From the NCBI RefSeq assembly GCF_021654575.1, contig NZ_AP024488.1:1302001-1366000 (forward strand): a stretch of 64,000 bases of DNA. Direction: 5' to 3'. A model generated the notes under the pieces. That model saw only the letters and a program-made list of their open reading frames with translations. It made no database searches and was not told the origin of the DNA. This document shows positions 25,026 through 34,195 of this stretch, in pieces. Both the position numbers and the translations under genes were made by a program. This DNA comes from Desulfoluna limicola. Lineage in GTDB: Bacteria > Desulfobacterota > Desulfobacteria > Desulfobacterales > Desulfolunaceae. How positions within the stretch are numbered: the first letter of the stretch is position 1; each line of letters begins with the position of its first letter.

Positions 25026-25838
25026 TTACTCTGCCCCGAGGTGCCGGTTGAAAAAATCGAGGACACGTTCGCGATACGCCTCCGGAGCCGTATCCACACA
25101 CTCGATGTGTCCCGCGCCGGGGACGGTCCACAGCTCAGAGGGGATGTTGGTCGCTTCATTGAACCGGTGTCCCATCTCCGGCGGGCTGAGGTGATCCTCC
25201 TCTCCGTGGATGAAAAGAATCCGTTTGAGTTTTTTCAGGCAGGGCGCGTGGTGGATCGCTTTCATTTTATTGGTTTCGCTTTTGGGTACAAAAAGTGAGG
25301 TGACCTTGATGACATAGTACCGTGTGGGGAAGTGGACCCAGAACTCCTCCAGGGAGGTAAAGGCCCCTTCGGCCACCACCACGTCAAAATCGTGATCCGG
25401 ATTTGAGCAGGCGCAGATCCCCATGGCGCCTCCCATGGAAACCCCAAGAAGCCCCTGGGGCAGCGACGGGCTCAGTTTTTTAAGCTCCCTGCCTGCGGCA
25501 AGAACATCCCCCGGCCATTCAAAATCAATGTTTTCGCTGTCTCCGAACCCATTAAAATCAAACAAGAGGACATTGTACCCCTCCTCCCGCAAGGCATCCG
25601 CCATGCCGGACTTGAGGTAAAAGCCCTTTGCCGCGGATTTCATGGGGTGGGCGCACACGATGTTTCCCCTGGGCGAGTCTGTGGCGGCGGGCCCGTAGAG
25701 TCCTGCCATCTTTGCACCGGTGGGGCTTGTAAACGATAATTCCTGCCAGCTCTCCTTTCCAGCATACGGCTCCGGCCACTGCCACCCGTTAACAGGCGCT
25801 CCGAAAAAGCGATCTTTAATCCACGGATAAATCGACAC
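25026..25838 (-). CDS. Alpha/beta hydrolase
   Basis: 270 residues from a GTG at 25838. It has no signal peptide, so it is cytoplasmic. Visible features are the strand NIVCAHPMKSAAKGFY with an HP oxyanion region, VLLFDFNGFGDSE, the nucleophile elbow GVSMGG, the acid region ILFIHGEEDHLSPPE and the histidine in GAGHIECVD. These define a complete catalytic triad. It resembles the BAAT/acyl-CoA-thioester or dienelactone-type hydrolases of this fold, but the substrate cannot be told. It is convergent with the gene at 24068-24862. Confidence 0.8.
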   Translation of the reverse strand: MSIYPWIKDRFFGAPVNGWQWPEPYAGKESWQELSFTSPTGAKMAGLYGPAATDSPRGNIVCAHPMKSAAKGFYLKSGMADALREEGYNVLLFDFNGFGDSENIDFEWPGDVLAAGRELKKLSPSLPQGLLGVSMGGAMGICACSNPDHDFDVVVAEGAFTSLEEFWVHFPTRYYVIKVTSLFVPKSETNKMKAIHHAPCLKKLKRILFIHGEEDHLSPPEMGHRFNEATNIPSELWTVPGAGHIECVDTAPEAYRERVLDFFNRHLGAE

Positions 25839-25877
25839 GAGTTTGTTCCTTTCACAGTAGTTTTTTTAAAGTATAGC

Positions 25878-25908
25878 CTCCGGCGGGCAGGGGATGATCC
25901 CCTGGCAG
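25878..25908 (+). repeat. Intergenic palindrome, family C
   Basis: GCCTCCGGCGGGCAGGGGAT then GATCCCCTGG; the CAGGGGATGATCCCCTG core is a perfect palindrome. A reversed copy is at 63340-63358. Confidence 0.5.
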
Positions 25909-25993
25909 TTATCTTATGCCTTGCGCGTGGGCCCCGCTATTGGTAGAAATGACAAATAGCATGCGAAATGTGCAATTTTTGATGGGAGGTGGG

Positions 25994-26962
25994 ATGAAGA
26001 TCACTGTGATCATGGCCGATGAGTGTTCGGCGACCAGCGTGACAGGGGCCGTGGATGTGCTGTGTTTTGCCGACCTGCTGCATCGGTACGGGAACGGGGG
26101 GGAAGAGCCTCTGTTTCAGATCGAAACCGCCTCCCTGGATGGAGGGCCCGTCACCTGTTTTGGGGGGATGGGCCTGTCGCCTCAGAAGGGGCTTCATGAC
26201 ATTACAGCCACGGACTTGATTCTGGTGCCGGGGTTTCTTCCCAATATTTTGACGGCCCTGGATGGCATGGCGGCTCTCTATCCCTGGCTCCGGCATCATC
26301 ATAAACAGGGGGCGTGGATGGGTTCTATCTGCACGGGGGCCTTTGTTCTTGCCGAAGCCGGGCTTCTGGATGGAAAGGAGGCGACCACCCACTGGCTCTA
26401 TGCCGAGCCTTTCAGGGCCAGGTACCCCCAGGTGACGCTTCAGGAAGACCGCATCATGACAGAAGACGGCCGTGTTCTCTGCTCGGGGGGCTCATCCGCG
26501 GGAAACGATCTGTTGCTGCACCTCGTTGGCAAGTTTGGCGGTGAGGAACTCCTGCATGACTGCTCAAAGAAGTTGCTCCTCGATTCGGGGGCACGGGAGC
26601 AGGGGCCGTACATCTCCAGCATATTCCCCCTCAACCATGGTGATCACGACATTCGAAACGTTCAGCTCTGGTTGGCGGAGAACTCCGACACCCCGCTTTC
26701 CATTGATGGGATCGCCGGAAAATTCGGGTTTGGCATCCGCAATTTCAAGCGCAGGTTCAAGGCAGCCACGGCCATGAACCCCGTGAATTACATTCAGTCC
26801 CTTCGGGTCGAAAAGGCGAAAAGGCTGTTGGAAACGACCCGAAAGAGCATGGAGGAGATCACCTGCGAGGTGGGGTATGAGGACAGCAATTCCTTTCGTC
26901 GGCTGTTTAAACAGCATGCCGGGCTCTCACCCGGGGCCTTCCGGAAAAAGTTTTACAGGTGA
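25994..26962 (+). CDS. GlxA-type AraC family transcriptional regulator
   Basis: 322 residues from the ATG at 25994, with GGGAGG upstream; the longer frame to 25916 is less likely. Residues 1-170 form a DJ-1/PfpI-like domain with GSICTGAFVLAEAGLLDGKEAT, the usual pseudo-active-site region holding a cysteine. Residues about 225-322 form an AraC helix-turn-helix pair, including IDGIAGKFGFGIRNFKRRF, RVEKAKRLLETT and GYEDSNSFRRLFKQHAG. GlxA-like regulators often control use of amines or amino acids. It is divergent from the hydrolase at 25026-25838 and may control it. Confidence 0.87.
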   Translation: MKITVIMADECSATSVTGAVDVLCFADLLHRYGNGGEEPLFQIETASLDGGPVTCFGGMGLSPQKGLHDITATDLILVPGFLPNILTALDGMAALYPWLRHHHKQGAWMGSICTGAFVLAEAGLLDGKEATTHWLYAEPFRARYPQVTLQEDRIMTEDGRVLCSGGSSAGNDLLLHLVGKFGGEELLHDCSKKLLLDSGAREQGPYISSIFPLNHGDHDIRNVQLWLAENSDTPLSIDGIAGKFGFGIRNFKRRFKAATAMNPVNYIQSLRVEKAKRLLETTRKSMEEITCEVGYEDSNSFRRLFKQHAGLSPGAFRKKFYR

Positions 26963-27008
26963 TGCGGGGAAAGGGGCTTAAAAGCGGGGCTAAAGGGAAT
27001 AAAGCTGG

Positions 27009-27046
27009 CTCCGGCGGCAAGCTGTGCCACCTTGAAGGCAGATTGG
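27009..27046 (+). repeat. Intergenic palindromic repeat, family A (half copy)
   Basis: CTCCGGCGGCAAGCTGTGCC then ACCTTGAAGGCAGATTG. It is followed at once by a family B copy, so A and B are neighbours here. Confidence 0.6.
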
Positions 27047-27048
27047 GG

Positions 27049-27092
27049 TGGTCCCCGACAGGTCCGCCGGAGGCATGAGCTGAATGGTTGCC
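27049..27092 (+). repeat. Intergenic repeat, family B
   Basis: GTGGTCCCCGACAGGTCCGC then CGGAGGCATGAGCTGAATGG and TTGCC. Best match is to the copy at 13711. Confidence 0.6.
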
Positions 27093-27805
27093 CGGCCGTT
27101 ATGGATAAAAAAGCCATGCCCAGAAGGGGCGCAGCGCCGGAGCCTCGACCGGACGTTGTGACGGCAACGCATACAGAAAAAGGAGGCCCTTTGCCAGGGC
27201 AGGGAGATCATGGTCCTTCAAGCAGCGGGCCAGGCAGCGCCGATGAGAGCGTGTCGCGTTGCCGCAAAAAAACAGGTCTCAGGGGAGAGAGTCCACCTGC
27301 TTTGCAGGGCGGCCAGGGTCTCCTGCATCTCTTCCCCGTAGCACTCCAACTGAATCTCACGTATACTGAATCAGTCGCTTTCCTTCCTCTTTCTCCAGTG
27401 CATCATGGGCGCTTTCCCCTGTGTTGGTTCAACCTGAATAATCCGCCTATATATCAGATTAACCCGGTAACGAACTATACAAGCCAAGGGTGAAAAAGAT
27501 GTCATACATTATCGGGGTGGTACTCCCCCCTCGACATTTATGCCTTTACCCGCCGGGTAAATCCAAAGCACGGACTGTGTCGAGTCGTTCTGCGTTACAT
27601 AGGCATGTAAATGGTCTCGGCCTGATGCCGAAGGCCATGAGGATTGGTGGTTTGTTTTTATCATGCCCCCATGGGAGGGGGCCGTCGTCATTTACACAGG
27701 AACGGTGATTTCGCGCTTCTCACCCGGTTACGGCTATGTTACGTTTCCCAGTTCGGACGTGATCCCTGTGGGGCTCATGGGCCGGGTATCGGAGATGTTG
27801 GAATC
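27093..27805. other. Gap without a convincing gene
   Basis: About 700 bases. Reading frames are open by chance in this GC-rich DNA but have no protein-like character. A family D repeat is at 27452-27550. A short stretch at about 27698-27785 encodes a GTVISRF..GYGYVTF pattern that recalls a cold-shock fold, but it has no proper start and is not called. Confidence 0.45.
27452..27550 (+). repeat. Intergenic repeat, family D
   Basis: AGATTAACCCGGTAACGAAC ... TATCGGGGTGGTACTCCCCC then CTCGACATTTATGCC and ACCCGCCGGGTAAATCC. It pairs with the copy at 23424-23530. Confidence 0.5.
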
Positions 27806-28312
27806 ATGAGGCAGGTTGATGTGATGTGGTCGTGGGTGGATCGGTGGCGGTGGTATCGCTTTGAAGAGGAGTGGGTGGTAGACGCTCCTGTGGAGACGGT
27901 GTGGGATGGTATGGTTCATGTGGAAGAGTGGCCCAGGTGGTGGGAGGGGCTGGAGTTTACCGATTCACCGGATCAACTCCCCGTGGGTATGGAGGGCAAG
28001 CACTACACGACCCGATGGAAGGGCCCTCTGCCTTACGGCCTGGACATTCACGCCGTGATTCGCGAGGCCAGCACCCATGACTCCATTTCTGCAGATATCC
28101 ATGGCGATATCGAAGGGCGGTGCACCTGCCGTATCGAGGAGAGCCAGCTGGGCACCCGCGGTGTTTTTTCTCTGGACGTGCGGACCACCAAGCCATGGAT
28201 GAGCCTTTTGTCTCCCTTTTTAAAAGGGTACTTCAGCGAGAACCACAACAGGCTCATGGCAAAGGGGATGCGGGGGTTCACCCGACACCTTTCAAAGGGG
28301 GCTGTCGCATGA
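27806..28312 (+). CDS. SRPBCC (START-like) domain protein
   Basis: 168 residues from the ATG at 27806 (another at 27824). The opening EEEWVVDAPVETVWDGMVHVEEWPRWWEGLE is the standard start of polyketide-cyclase/START-like lipid-pocket proteins, and the final long helix (FSENHNRLMAKGMRGFTRHL) closes the pocket. There is no signal peptide. The stop overlaps the next start by four bases (ATGA). Pairing with a LolA-like exported protein suggests a shared role with lipid or lipoprotein, but this is inference. Confidence 0.75.
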   Translation: MRQVDVMWSWVDRWRWYRFEEEWVVDAPVETVWDGMVHVEEWPRWWEGLEFTDSPDQLPVGMEGKHYTTRWKGPLPYGLDIHAVIREASTHDSISADIHGDIEGRCTCRIEESQLGTRGVFSLDVRTTKPWMSLLSPFLKGYFSENHNRLMAKGMRGFTRHLSKGAVA

Positions 28313-28935
28313 CACGCCATCCCATTGCGGCCATTCTCCTGTGCGTCTCCCTCCTTTTTACCTCTCCCGTGTGGGGTGATGAACATCCTCTCCTTGACGG
28401 GATGATGGAACGCTTTGATGCGTTGACGAACTACACGACCCTCTTGGATTCGGAAGGCGAGGGGGGCCGCAATCGCATTATCTACACCTACAAAAAACCG
28501 GGCTTTATCCGGATGGACTTTATCAGACCCCACAAGGGGGCCCGGCTTATCTTTAATCCCACGGAAAATGAGGTGTCCCTGCGCCCCTTTTCAACCAGGC
28601 TGCTCACCCTTAATCTCTCCCCGGACAATCGGCTGATTACCGACCCCCAAGGACACACCGTGGACCGCTCTGATATTGGCGCCCTGATTCGCTCTGCGAA
28701 GCGTTACGCGCGGGAAGGCACCGTCACCACCCTGCCCCCTGAGCTGGTGGAGACCCACCTGTGTCCCCGTCTTATGATTGAAAGTGAGGATGTGAGCTAT
28801 CTGTTGTGGATTCATCCGGAACTCCGCCTGCCCATCAAGGTGGTAAAATCATACACCGGTGGGACGCTGGAGACCGTATTTCTTCGCAACCTTATTGTGG
28901 ACGGACCTGTGGACGATGCCCTGTTTGAGCCTTGA
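28309..28935 (+). CDS. LolA-like exported protein
   Basis: 208 residues from the ATG overlapping the upstream stop. The signal peptide is IAAILLCVSLLFTSPVWG-D. The mature protein opens with a helix (LLDGMMERFDALTNYTTLLDSEGEG), then strands YTYKKPGFIRMDFIRPHKGARLIFNP. It is built like LolA/LolB-type or outer-membrane lipoprotein-sorting proteins, where a half-barrel binds acyl chains. A cysteine is present late (HLCPRLMIE), not as a lipobox. It is the second gene of a two-gene unit with the SRPBCC protein. Confidence 0.7.
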   Translation: MTRHPIAAILLCVSLLFTSPVWGDEHPLLDGMMERFDALTNYTTLLDSEGEGGRNRIIYTYKKPGFIRMDFIRPHKGARLIFNPTENEVSLRPFSTRLLTLNLSPDNRLITDPQGHTVDRSDIGALIRSAKRYAREGTVTTLPPELVETHLCPRLMIESEDVSYLLWIHPELRLPIKVVKSYTGGTLETVFLRNLIVDGPVDDALFEP

Positions 28936-29238
28936 GGCGTTACGATCTGGGGCCGGTTGCGGAGGGATGTCAGGGCCTCGCTGTGGCATAATCATGCAAC
29001 GACCGTACCCGGGCGTTTCCACAATGCTGTTCGGTTTACCGTTCAAGTGTCAAAGCGCACGGTGCTGGCCATACAGAACGTGTATAATAAATGTTGGCAA
29101 GGCCCTTAAACAGTGAGTCTCATGGGGCGTGTTTTAATCAGGATGGCTATATTCAAGCACGTGCCGTCTCTTTTGCCCGGTGATCCCTTTCCCCACTACC
29201 CATCCCCCCCTTTTTTTCCGGTACGTCAAAACGGTGCA
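28936..29238. other. Gap without recognised gene
   Basis: About 300 bases between convergent genes. No strong terminator hairpin with T-run and no member of the repeat families was seen. Confidence 0.4.
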
Positions 29239-30081
29239 CTAATCTTTTATTACCATGCGAAGGGTTTGCATGAGCTTTGATTTGACCTCAACGTCGTCTT
29301 CCATGAACGGGAAGAGGTCCGTGATCTCTTTTTTTGCGTGGTTTTTTATCTGCTCAAGAAGCTCAGTGATACGTGCTTTGAGTTTGTTGTTTATGGGGGC
29401 ATTTGTTCGGGAACACTCTTCAATGGAACCCATGACCCCTTCCAGCTTCTGACGCATGTCCTCATGCTCGTTGATCAGCTCGGAAATCAGGCCGTGGTAC
29501 TCTGGCGGCATGTGGGTAAGGCCGATTTTAAAGTAAATCTTCTCCTCAATCTCAAAATGGGTCATGAGGTCTTTTTTCATGAGGCTGAGGATCGCTTCAT
29601 ATTCCGCCGGTTCAGCGGAGGGGTCATGATCTTTCATCATGTCCTGGAGGCCGACCACGAAATGGGTGATGATCTTGTGTTCTCCGGATATTTTCAGGAG
29701 CACATTTTCCATTTTTTCGATTTCAGGGCGAAGGCTGGACTTTGGGGCCATGTTGGCCTTCTCAAGGGCGCTGATGAAGCCAAGAAAGAGCTTCATTCCG
29801 GCAGTGTTGATTTGTCCGATATGGACACCGGAGTGAAATCCGTGGTTCTCTCCAAGGCTGTAGACGCATTTGCCTTTAAAATGAACAGGGGATCCCTTGA
29901 TTTTGAGGACGAGATCAAGGGGGGCTCCCTGGGTTATCGGCTCCTGGGTTTCCAGAAGCATGCCGGTTTTGCTTATATTGTTTGTGGTGCAATGCTTGTA
30001 GTTGGCTTCAGGAGCTGTCCGATAGGAAATTTTCTGGGTTGTTTCGTAGCGTTCAAATCGCCTGTTGTTAATTTTACTCAT
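29239..30081 (-). CDS. PilZ domain fused to a hemerythrin-like domain
   Basis: 280 residues. The N-terminal 105 residues form a PilZ domain: RRFERYETTQKISYR supplies the arginine-rich c-di-GMP motif and NNISKTGML fits the N/DxSxxG motif. From about residue 130 a four-helix hemerythrin (HHE) domain follows, with the usual iron ligands visible in SGEHKIITHF, THFEIEEKIYF, NEHEDM and HAKKEITDLFPFM. Such a protein could link oxygen or redox sensing to c-di-GMP. There is no membrane segment. It stands alone. The domain pairing is clear; the output is inferred. Confidence 0.82.
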   Translation of the reverse strand: MSKINNRRFERYETTQKISYRTAPEANYKHCTTNNISKTGMLLETQEPITQGAPLDLVLKIKGSPVHFKGKCVYSLGENHGFHSGVHIGQINTAGMKLFLGFISALEKANMAPKSSLRPEIEKMENVLLKISGEHKIITHFVVGLQDMMKDHDPSAEPAEYEAILSLMKKDLMTHFEIEEKIYFKIGLTHMPPEYHGLISELINEHEDMRQKLEGVMGSIEECSRTNAPINNKLKARITELLEQIKNHAKKEITDLFPFMEDDVEVKSKLMQTLRMVIKD

Positions 30082-30223
30082 GGTATTGTTCTACTTTCGT
30101 TTCTGGTAATAGGTGTTTTTTTCACCATAGGCGACCTTGTGCCGTATGAAAAGGCATAATGAGCCTGTGGTGCGTAATATCACGCTCTTTACTCAGGTGA
30201 CGAGTCGCAGGGATGGAAAAACA

Positions 30224-30310
30224 TGCCTCCGGCGGCAAGGGGGTGGCTCTTGAACGAACCTTGCCGCTGCCATTTGGCCGCTGGCTGTCCGGGCCAAATC
30301 GCAGCGGCTT
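30224..30310 (+). repeat. Intergenic palindromic repeat, family A (full copy)
   Basis: GCCTCCGGCGGCAAGGGGGT ... CTTGAACGAACCTTGCCGC, then CATTTGGCC...GGGCCAAATCGCAGCGGC. The second hairpin is complete: GCCGCTG pairs with the distal CAGCGGC arm, and TTTGGCC with GGCCAAA. Confidence 0.65.
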
Positions 30311-30370
30311 TTTCACGGCGCCCCTGCACATCAAGAGGTGCCCAGCGGGCTTGTGGGTATGTGGGGGGCT

Positions 30371-31552
30371 TCAGGTGTCGCTGGGACACTGATCTTCCGG
30401 TGTTACCCTGCCCAACGATTTTACGGGGACCAGCTTGCCCTGCTCGAATCGCCCGATGACCATATGCATGTTGACGTGGTGATCGTCCCGGAGGGTGACA
30501 ATGCCATTGCCTCCCTGTACCCGTGTTCCCGGCATGAGCTCTATGGCCTTTCGGAGGTCGAGGCTTCCTGCCCGGTTCAGGGCCGATGCGAACATTTTCA
30601 TCAGGCTGCTGCTCCCTTCGGTGATGTGGGTGGGCGGGTAGGGGGAGTCGGGAAAGTGCTTCTTGTGCCTGGTGACAAAGGCTCTGGTTTCCGGACGGTC
30701 CAGGCTTGCCATGAAGTGCAGGCAGGTATGGATGCCTTCCAGGTCTCCGGGGCTGAACTCTGTAAGGTGGCTCTCATCAAAAGAGACCGCAGCGATGGTG
30801 ACCACTCCCTTGAGGGGCGATGTGTTGAATTGATGGATAAATCGGGTGCCATCTTTGCCGGAAGGCATCAGCAGGAGAGCCTTTGCTCGAGACTCCCTGA
30901 TGCGTTGCAGAACCTGGCTGTAATCCGGGGCTCCGTGGGGTGTGAATTCGACACCGGCCACGTGACCGCCCTCAGCGTGGATGTGCTTTGTGGCAATGGC
31001 GGCGATTTTTCTGGACCAGGAGGTGTCCTGGCCAAACATAAAGATGCCCGGGCCATGGGTCGCCAGCAGGTATGAGACCATGGGCACAGTACTGAGCTCG
31101 GGGATTTCACTGTAGTAAAAGACATGGCGGTCGCATTCGCCCCCATCGTAGTCAGTGGCGTATAGCAGGGGGATGGTCTCTTTTTTCGTGACAGCGGCCA
31201 TGCGCTGCCGAGAGGCATTGTCGGCAACAGCGAGAATCGCTGTGATGTTTTTTTCTGTGATCAGGCTTCGGCAGAGGGCTTCGGCAGCTGCGGGGTTTGA
31301 TTCACTGTCACGGACCTCAAGATGGATTTTCCTGCCTCCAAGTATCCCACCGTTGTTGATCTCTTCCACAGCCATCCATGCTCCCTGAAGGGCCATGTTG
31401 CCATGAACCGCTAAATCCCCGCTCAGGGGCACCACCACGCCGATTTTTATGGGGGGACCCTTGAATGAGATGGGGGTGTCCGCCACGTGGAGGAGGAGGG
31501 CGGCCAGAGAGAGGGCAAGGAGTGTCAGGAGGACAAACAGGTTTTTATTCAT
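30371..31552 (-). CDS. ABC transporter periplasmic substrate-binding protein (amide/branched-chain type)
   Basis: 393 residues from the ATG at 31550-31552. The N-terminus is a membrane/signal segment (LFVLLTLLALSLAALLLHVA). The mature part opens with IKIGVVVPLSGDLAVHGNMALQGA, then VEEINNGGILGG and VRDSESNPAAAEALCRSLI, the pattern of Peripla_BP_6 receptors. The YATDYDGGECDRHVFYYS region resembles the AmiC/UrtA amide- and urea-binding subgroup. No permease or ATPase genes flank it, so it may work with a distant transporter or as a sensor; a chemoreceptor gene lies divergently next door. Confidence 0.75.
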   Translation of the reverse strand: MNKNLFVLLTLLALSLAALLLHVADTPISFKGPPIKIGVVVPLSGDLAVHGNMALQGAWMAVEEINNGGILGGRKIHLEVRDSESNPAAAEALCRSLITEKNITAILAVADNASRQRMAAVTKKETIPLLYATDYDGGECDRHVFYYSEIPELSTVPMVSYLLATHGPGIFMFGQDTSWSRKIAAIATKHIHAEGGHVAGVEFTPHGAPDYSQVLQRIRESRAKALLLMPSGKDGTRFIHQFNTSPLKGVVTIAAVSFDESHLTEFSPGDLEGIHTCLHFMASLDRPETRAFVTRHKKHFPDSPYPPTHITEGSSSLMKMFASALNRAGSLDLRKAIELMPGTRVQGGNGIVTLRDDHHVNMHMVIGRFEQGKLVPVKSLGRVTPEDQCPSDT

Positions 31553-31977
31553 GGGAATGTTCCCTTGAAGAAGCCGTTTTCGTCGGTTTTCCGGGGTGGG
31601 ACACAAGTGCTGGAGAGGACAGGGGATGTTGCGTTTGAAGTGTATGATATTTTGGGCTTGATGTCACCCTTTCGGGGCCATTGGCCTCGTTTTATGTGTT
31701 CCTTTTGTGATGATAAAATTCTCAAGATCCTGTGTCCGGTGTCGATGGATAAGATATCCAGAATCAATGACTCGACTTATGGGATCGCCTGGGCTTGGTG
31801 TGGTGAGAGACAGCACACCCGAGTGGCGGCAAACTTTTTTGTTCAGGACCTTTCAGGTCCGATGCGGCATGTCGATGGGAAGGAAGGCGTTGATGTTCCC
31901 ATGGCGCTCTTTCATCATGACAGTTTGTTTTGGTGTTGTTCCTTTATGAACTTCTACAGCTGTATTACGGGGGTATC
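31553..31977. other. Divergent intergenic region
   Basis: About 425 bases between the solute-binding protein and the chemoreceptor. It must contain both promoters, but no clear -35/-10 or -24/-12 pair stood out by eye. The short frames present have no protein-like features. Confidence 0.4.
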
Positions 31978-33966
31978 GTGACGTTTGGAAATCTGAAAAT
32001 CAAAACGAAGATCCTGCTTGGGGTGACCACGCTTTTTGTTCTTATGATGGTTGTCTCCTCCTTTGTGAGCACTCGAATCTCATTTTCGATTATCTATGAT
32101 CGCATCACAACAAAGGAGGCTCCGGCCAGTGCGAGTCATATTGCCGGGCAGTTTGATAAGAAAATCCACAACACCATCAGCATCTCAAAGCTTATCGCTG
32201 ACAACCCGTTCTTCATTCACTGGATTGAATCAGGTGAAGGCGAAGACCTGAAGGGGCCGGCCATTGCGTACCTGAAAGAGGCCATGAATCAGGACATGGC
32301 CTTTGCCTTCCTGGTCTCCGACAAATCGAAGAATTACTACACCGCCGATGGGTTTTTCAAAACCGTTGATGCGAACAGCGAGCGGGACGGGTGGTATTTC
32401 AACGCCCTGAAGTCGGGCGAGAAGGTCTCCATCAACATTGAGGCCAACGAAGAGACCGGCGACCTCATGGCCTTTATCAACGTGCTGATTGGCAGCGTGA
32501 ACGCCCCCTATGGCGTGGCAGGGGCGGGCATCAATCTGAACAAACTCTCCGGGGAGTTGAAAAGCGCCGGGCTGAGCGAAGGGTCCGTCTCCTACCTCAT
32601 TGGTGGGGACGGCGGCATCAAGGCCCATCCCGACGAATCGTTCATTTCAACCGTTAAGAATATCAAACACATCAAGGACCAGGGGTTCCAGGAAAAAATC
32701 GCCGGGGCGCTCCTGAACCAGGACTCGGGTGTCCTTGAATACGAGGATGCACAGGGCATCAACAAGCTCGTGGTCTTTACCGCGGTGGAGTCCTCGGGCT
32801 GGAAGATCGTCATTGAAACACCAAAAAAAGAGCTGGGCAAAGGGTTGGGCAAGATCACCGTTGCCACTTACTCCATGCTGGCCGTGTTCATTGTGCTGCT
32901 CGTCATTGTGCTCCATTTCCTTGTTAACATCATCTTAAAGCCGGTAAACGATGCGGTAGTCACCCTTGAGGATATCTCCGAAGGGGAGGGCGACCTTACC
33001 AAGCGTCTCACCGTTGTATCCAAAGATGAGGCAGGCCAGCTGGCATCGAACTTCAACCGGTTCGTGGACAAGCTCCAGGTGATGATTCAGAGCATTGCCG
33101 GTAACTCCAGGCTGGTGAAAGACGCCTCCGGGAACCTTGCAATCATCTCCCAGGACATGGCGGACAACTCCACCACCTCGTCCAGCAAATCCCAGCGCGT
33201 GGCCCGGGCCTCGGATGAGATGAACGTCCACATTAATGAGGTGGCCCAGGGCATGGAGACGGCATCCTCCAATGTGGGGCAGGTCGCAGCAGCCACAGAG
33301 GAGATGAGCGCCACCATCCACGAAATTGCCAAAAACTCGGAAAACGCCCGCCGTGTGACCCTTGATGCGGTAAAGGTGACCCGCAGCGCGTCAGAAGAAA
33401 TCGGGCAGCTGGGCAAGGCAGCGGTGGATATTGCCAAGGTGATCGAAACCATCACCGACATTTCTGAGCAGACCAACCTTTTGGCCTTGAACGCAACCAT
33501 CGAAGCGGCCCGCGCCGGTGAAGCCGGAAAGGGTTTCTCGGTTGTGGCCAATGAAATCAAGGACCTCGCCGGTCAGACGAACCACGCCACCGAGGACATC
33601 AAGTCCCGTATCCACGGGATCCAGGCGTCCACCACCAGCACGGTGGAGGGGATCGGGAAACTTTCAGCCATCATCGATTCGGTCAACGAGATCGTGGAAA
33701 GCATTGCCGCCGCCGTGGAAGAGCAGTCGGCCACAACCAGCGAGATTTCCCGGAATGTCGCCGAGGTCTCTTCGGTTCTTAACAACGTCCATGGCAACAT
33801 CTCCCAGGTGGCCGACACCTCGGGCGATATCGCCCGCGAAATCGACGACGTGAACCAGAACGCACAGGAACTTTCGGAAAACAGCCTGGATGTCCTGAAA
33901 AGCTCGGAAGAACTGAAGACACTTGCCGATGAACTGACAACCCTGGTGGATCAGTTCCGGGTTTGA
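31978..33966 (+). CDS. Methyl-accepting chemotaxis protein with Cache sensor
   Basis: 662 residues from a GTG at 31978, with GGGGG a few bases upstream. TM1 lies at about residues 11-31. An extracytoplasmic Cache domain covers about 35-295, with the YTADGFFK and [14 protein letters not shown] motifs of the dCache type. TM2 lies at about 300-325, then HAMP (GDLTKRLTV) and the signalling tip [20 protein letters not shown]. It should report a small ligand to CheA/CheW. It is divergent from the substrate-binding protein gene, which may share its ligand; that link is inference. Confidence 0.88.
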   Translation: MTFGNLKIKTKILLGVTTLFVLMMVVSSFVSTRISFSIIYDRITTKEAPASASHIAGQFDKKIHNTISISKLIADNPFFIHWIESGEGEDLKGPAIAYLKEAMNQDMAFAFLVSDKSKNYYTADGFFKTVDANSERDGWYFNALKSGEKVSINIEANEETGDLMAFINVLIGSVNAPYGVAGAGINLNKLSGELKSAGLSEGSVSYLIGGDGGIKAHPDESFISTVKNIKHIKDQGFQEKIAGALLNQDSGVLEYEDAQGINKLVVFTAVESSGWKIVIETPKKELGKGLGKITVATYSMLAVFIVLLVIVLHFLVNIILKPVNDAVVTLEDISEGEGDLTKRLTVVSKDEAGQLASNFNRFVDKLQVMIQSIAGNSRLVKDASGNLAIISQDMADNSTTSSSKSQRVARASDEMNVHINEVAQGMETASSNVGQVAAATEEMSATIHEIAKNSENARRVTLDAVKVTRSASEEIGQLGKAAVDIAKVIETITDISEQTNLLALNATIEAARAGEAGKGFSVVANEIKDLAGQTNHATEDIKSRIHGIQASTTSTVEGIGKLSAIIDSVNEIVESIAAAVEEQSATTSEISRNVAEVSSVLNNVHGNISQVADTSGDIAREIDDVNQNAQELSENSLDVLKSSEELKTLADELTTLVDQFRV

Positions 33967-33986
33967 TGGAAAGGGAGTCGGGGCGA

Positions 33987-34070
33987 TGCCGCCGGCGGCG
34001 AGGTGAGCCACCTCGAAAGCGGGTTGCGAATGCTCCCGGCCTTCGTTCCTCAGGCCGATCACATTCGCTG
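33987..34070 (+). repeat. Intergenic palindromic repeat, family A (full copy)
   Basis: GCCGCCGGCGGCGAGGTGAG, CCACCTCGAAAGCGGGTTGC, then GAATGCTCCCGGCC ... GGCCGATCACATTCGC. Both hairpins are present. It lies directly after the chemoreceptor stop. Confidence 0.7.
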
Positions 34071-34152
34071 GCGGGCTTCGCCCGTGACACAGGATGAGGT
34101 AATTTCAGACGTTGTCACGAGTTCCATTCGCAATAGCTTATTTCAGATAACA

Positions 34153-34195
34153 AACAGCCCCGGCACCCAATTGAATGGGTACCGGGGCTGTTTTT
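34153..34195 (+). terminator. Rho-independent terminator
   Basis: AACAGCCCCGG and CCGGGGCTGTT arms, with inner CACCCA/TGGGTA pairing and a T-run at 34190-34195. It lies downstream of the chemoreceptor gene at 31978-33966. Confidence 0.88.

Noticed and set aside
27032-27493. Plus-strand frame of 153 codons after the GlxA-type regulator
   Set aside because: It begins in repeats A and B and has no domain-like order; a chance open frame in GC-rich DNA.
27698-27790. Cold-shock-like GTVISRF..GYGYVTF stretch
   Set aside because: No start codon in a sensible place and the rest of the fold is missing; chance or an old remnant.
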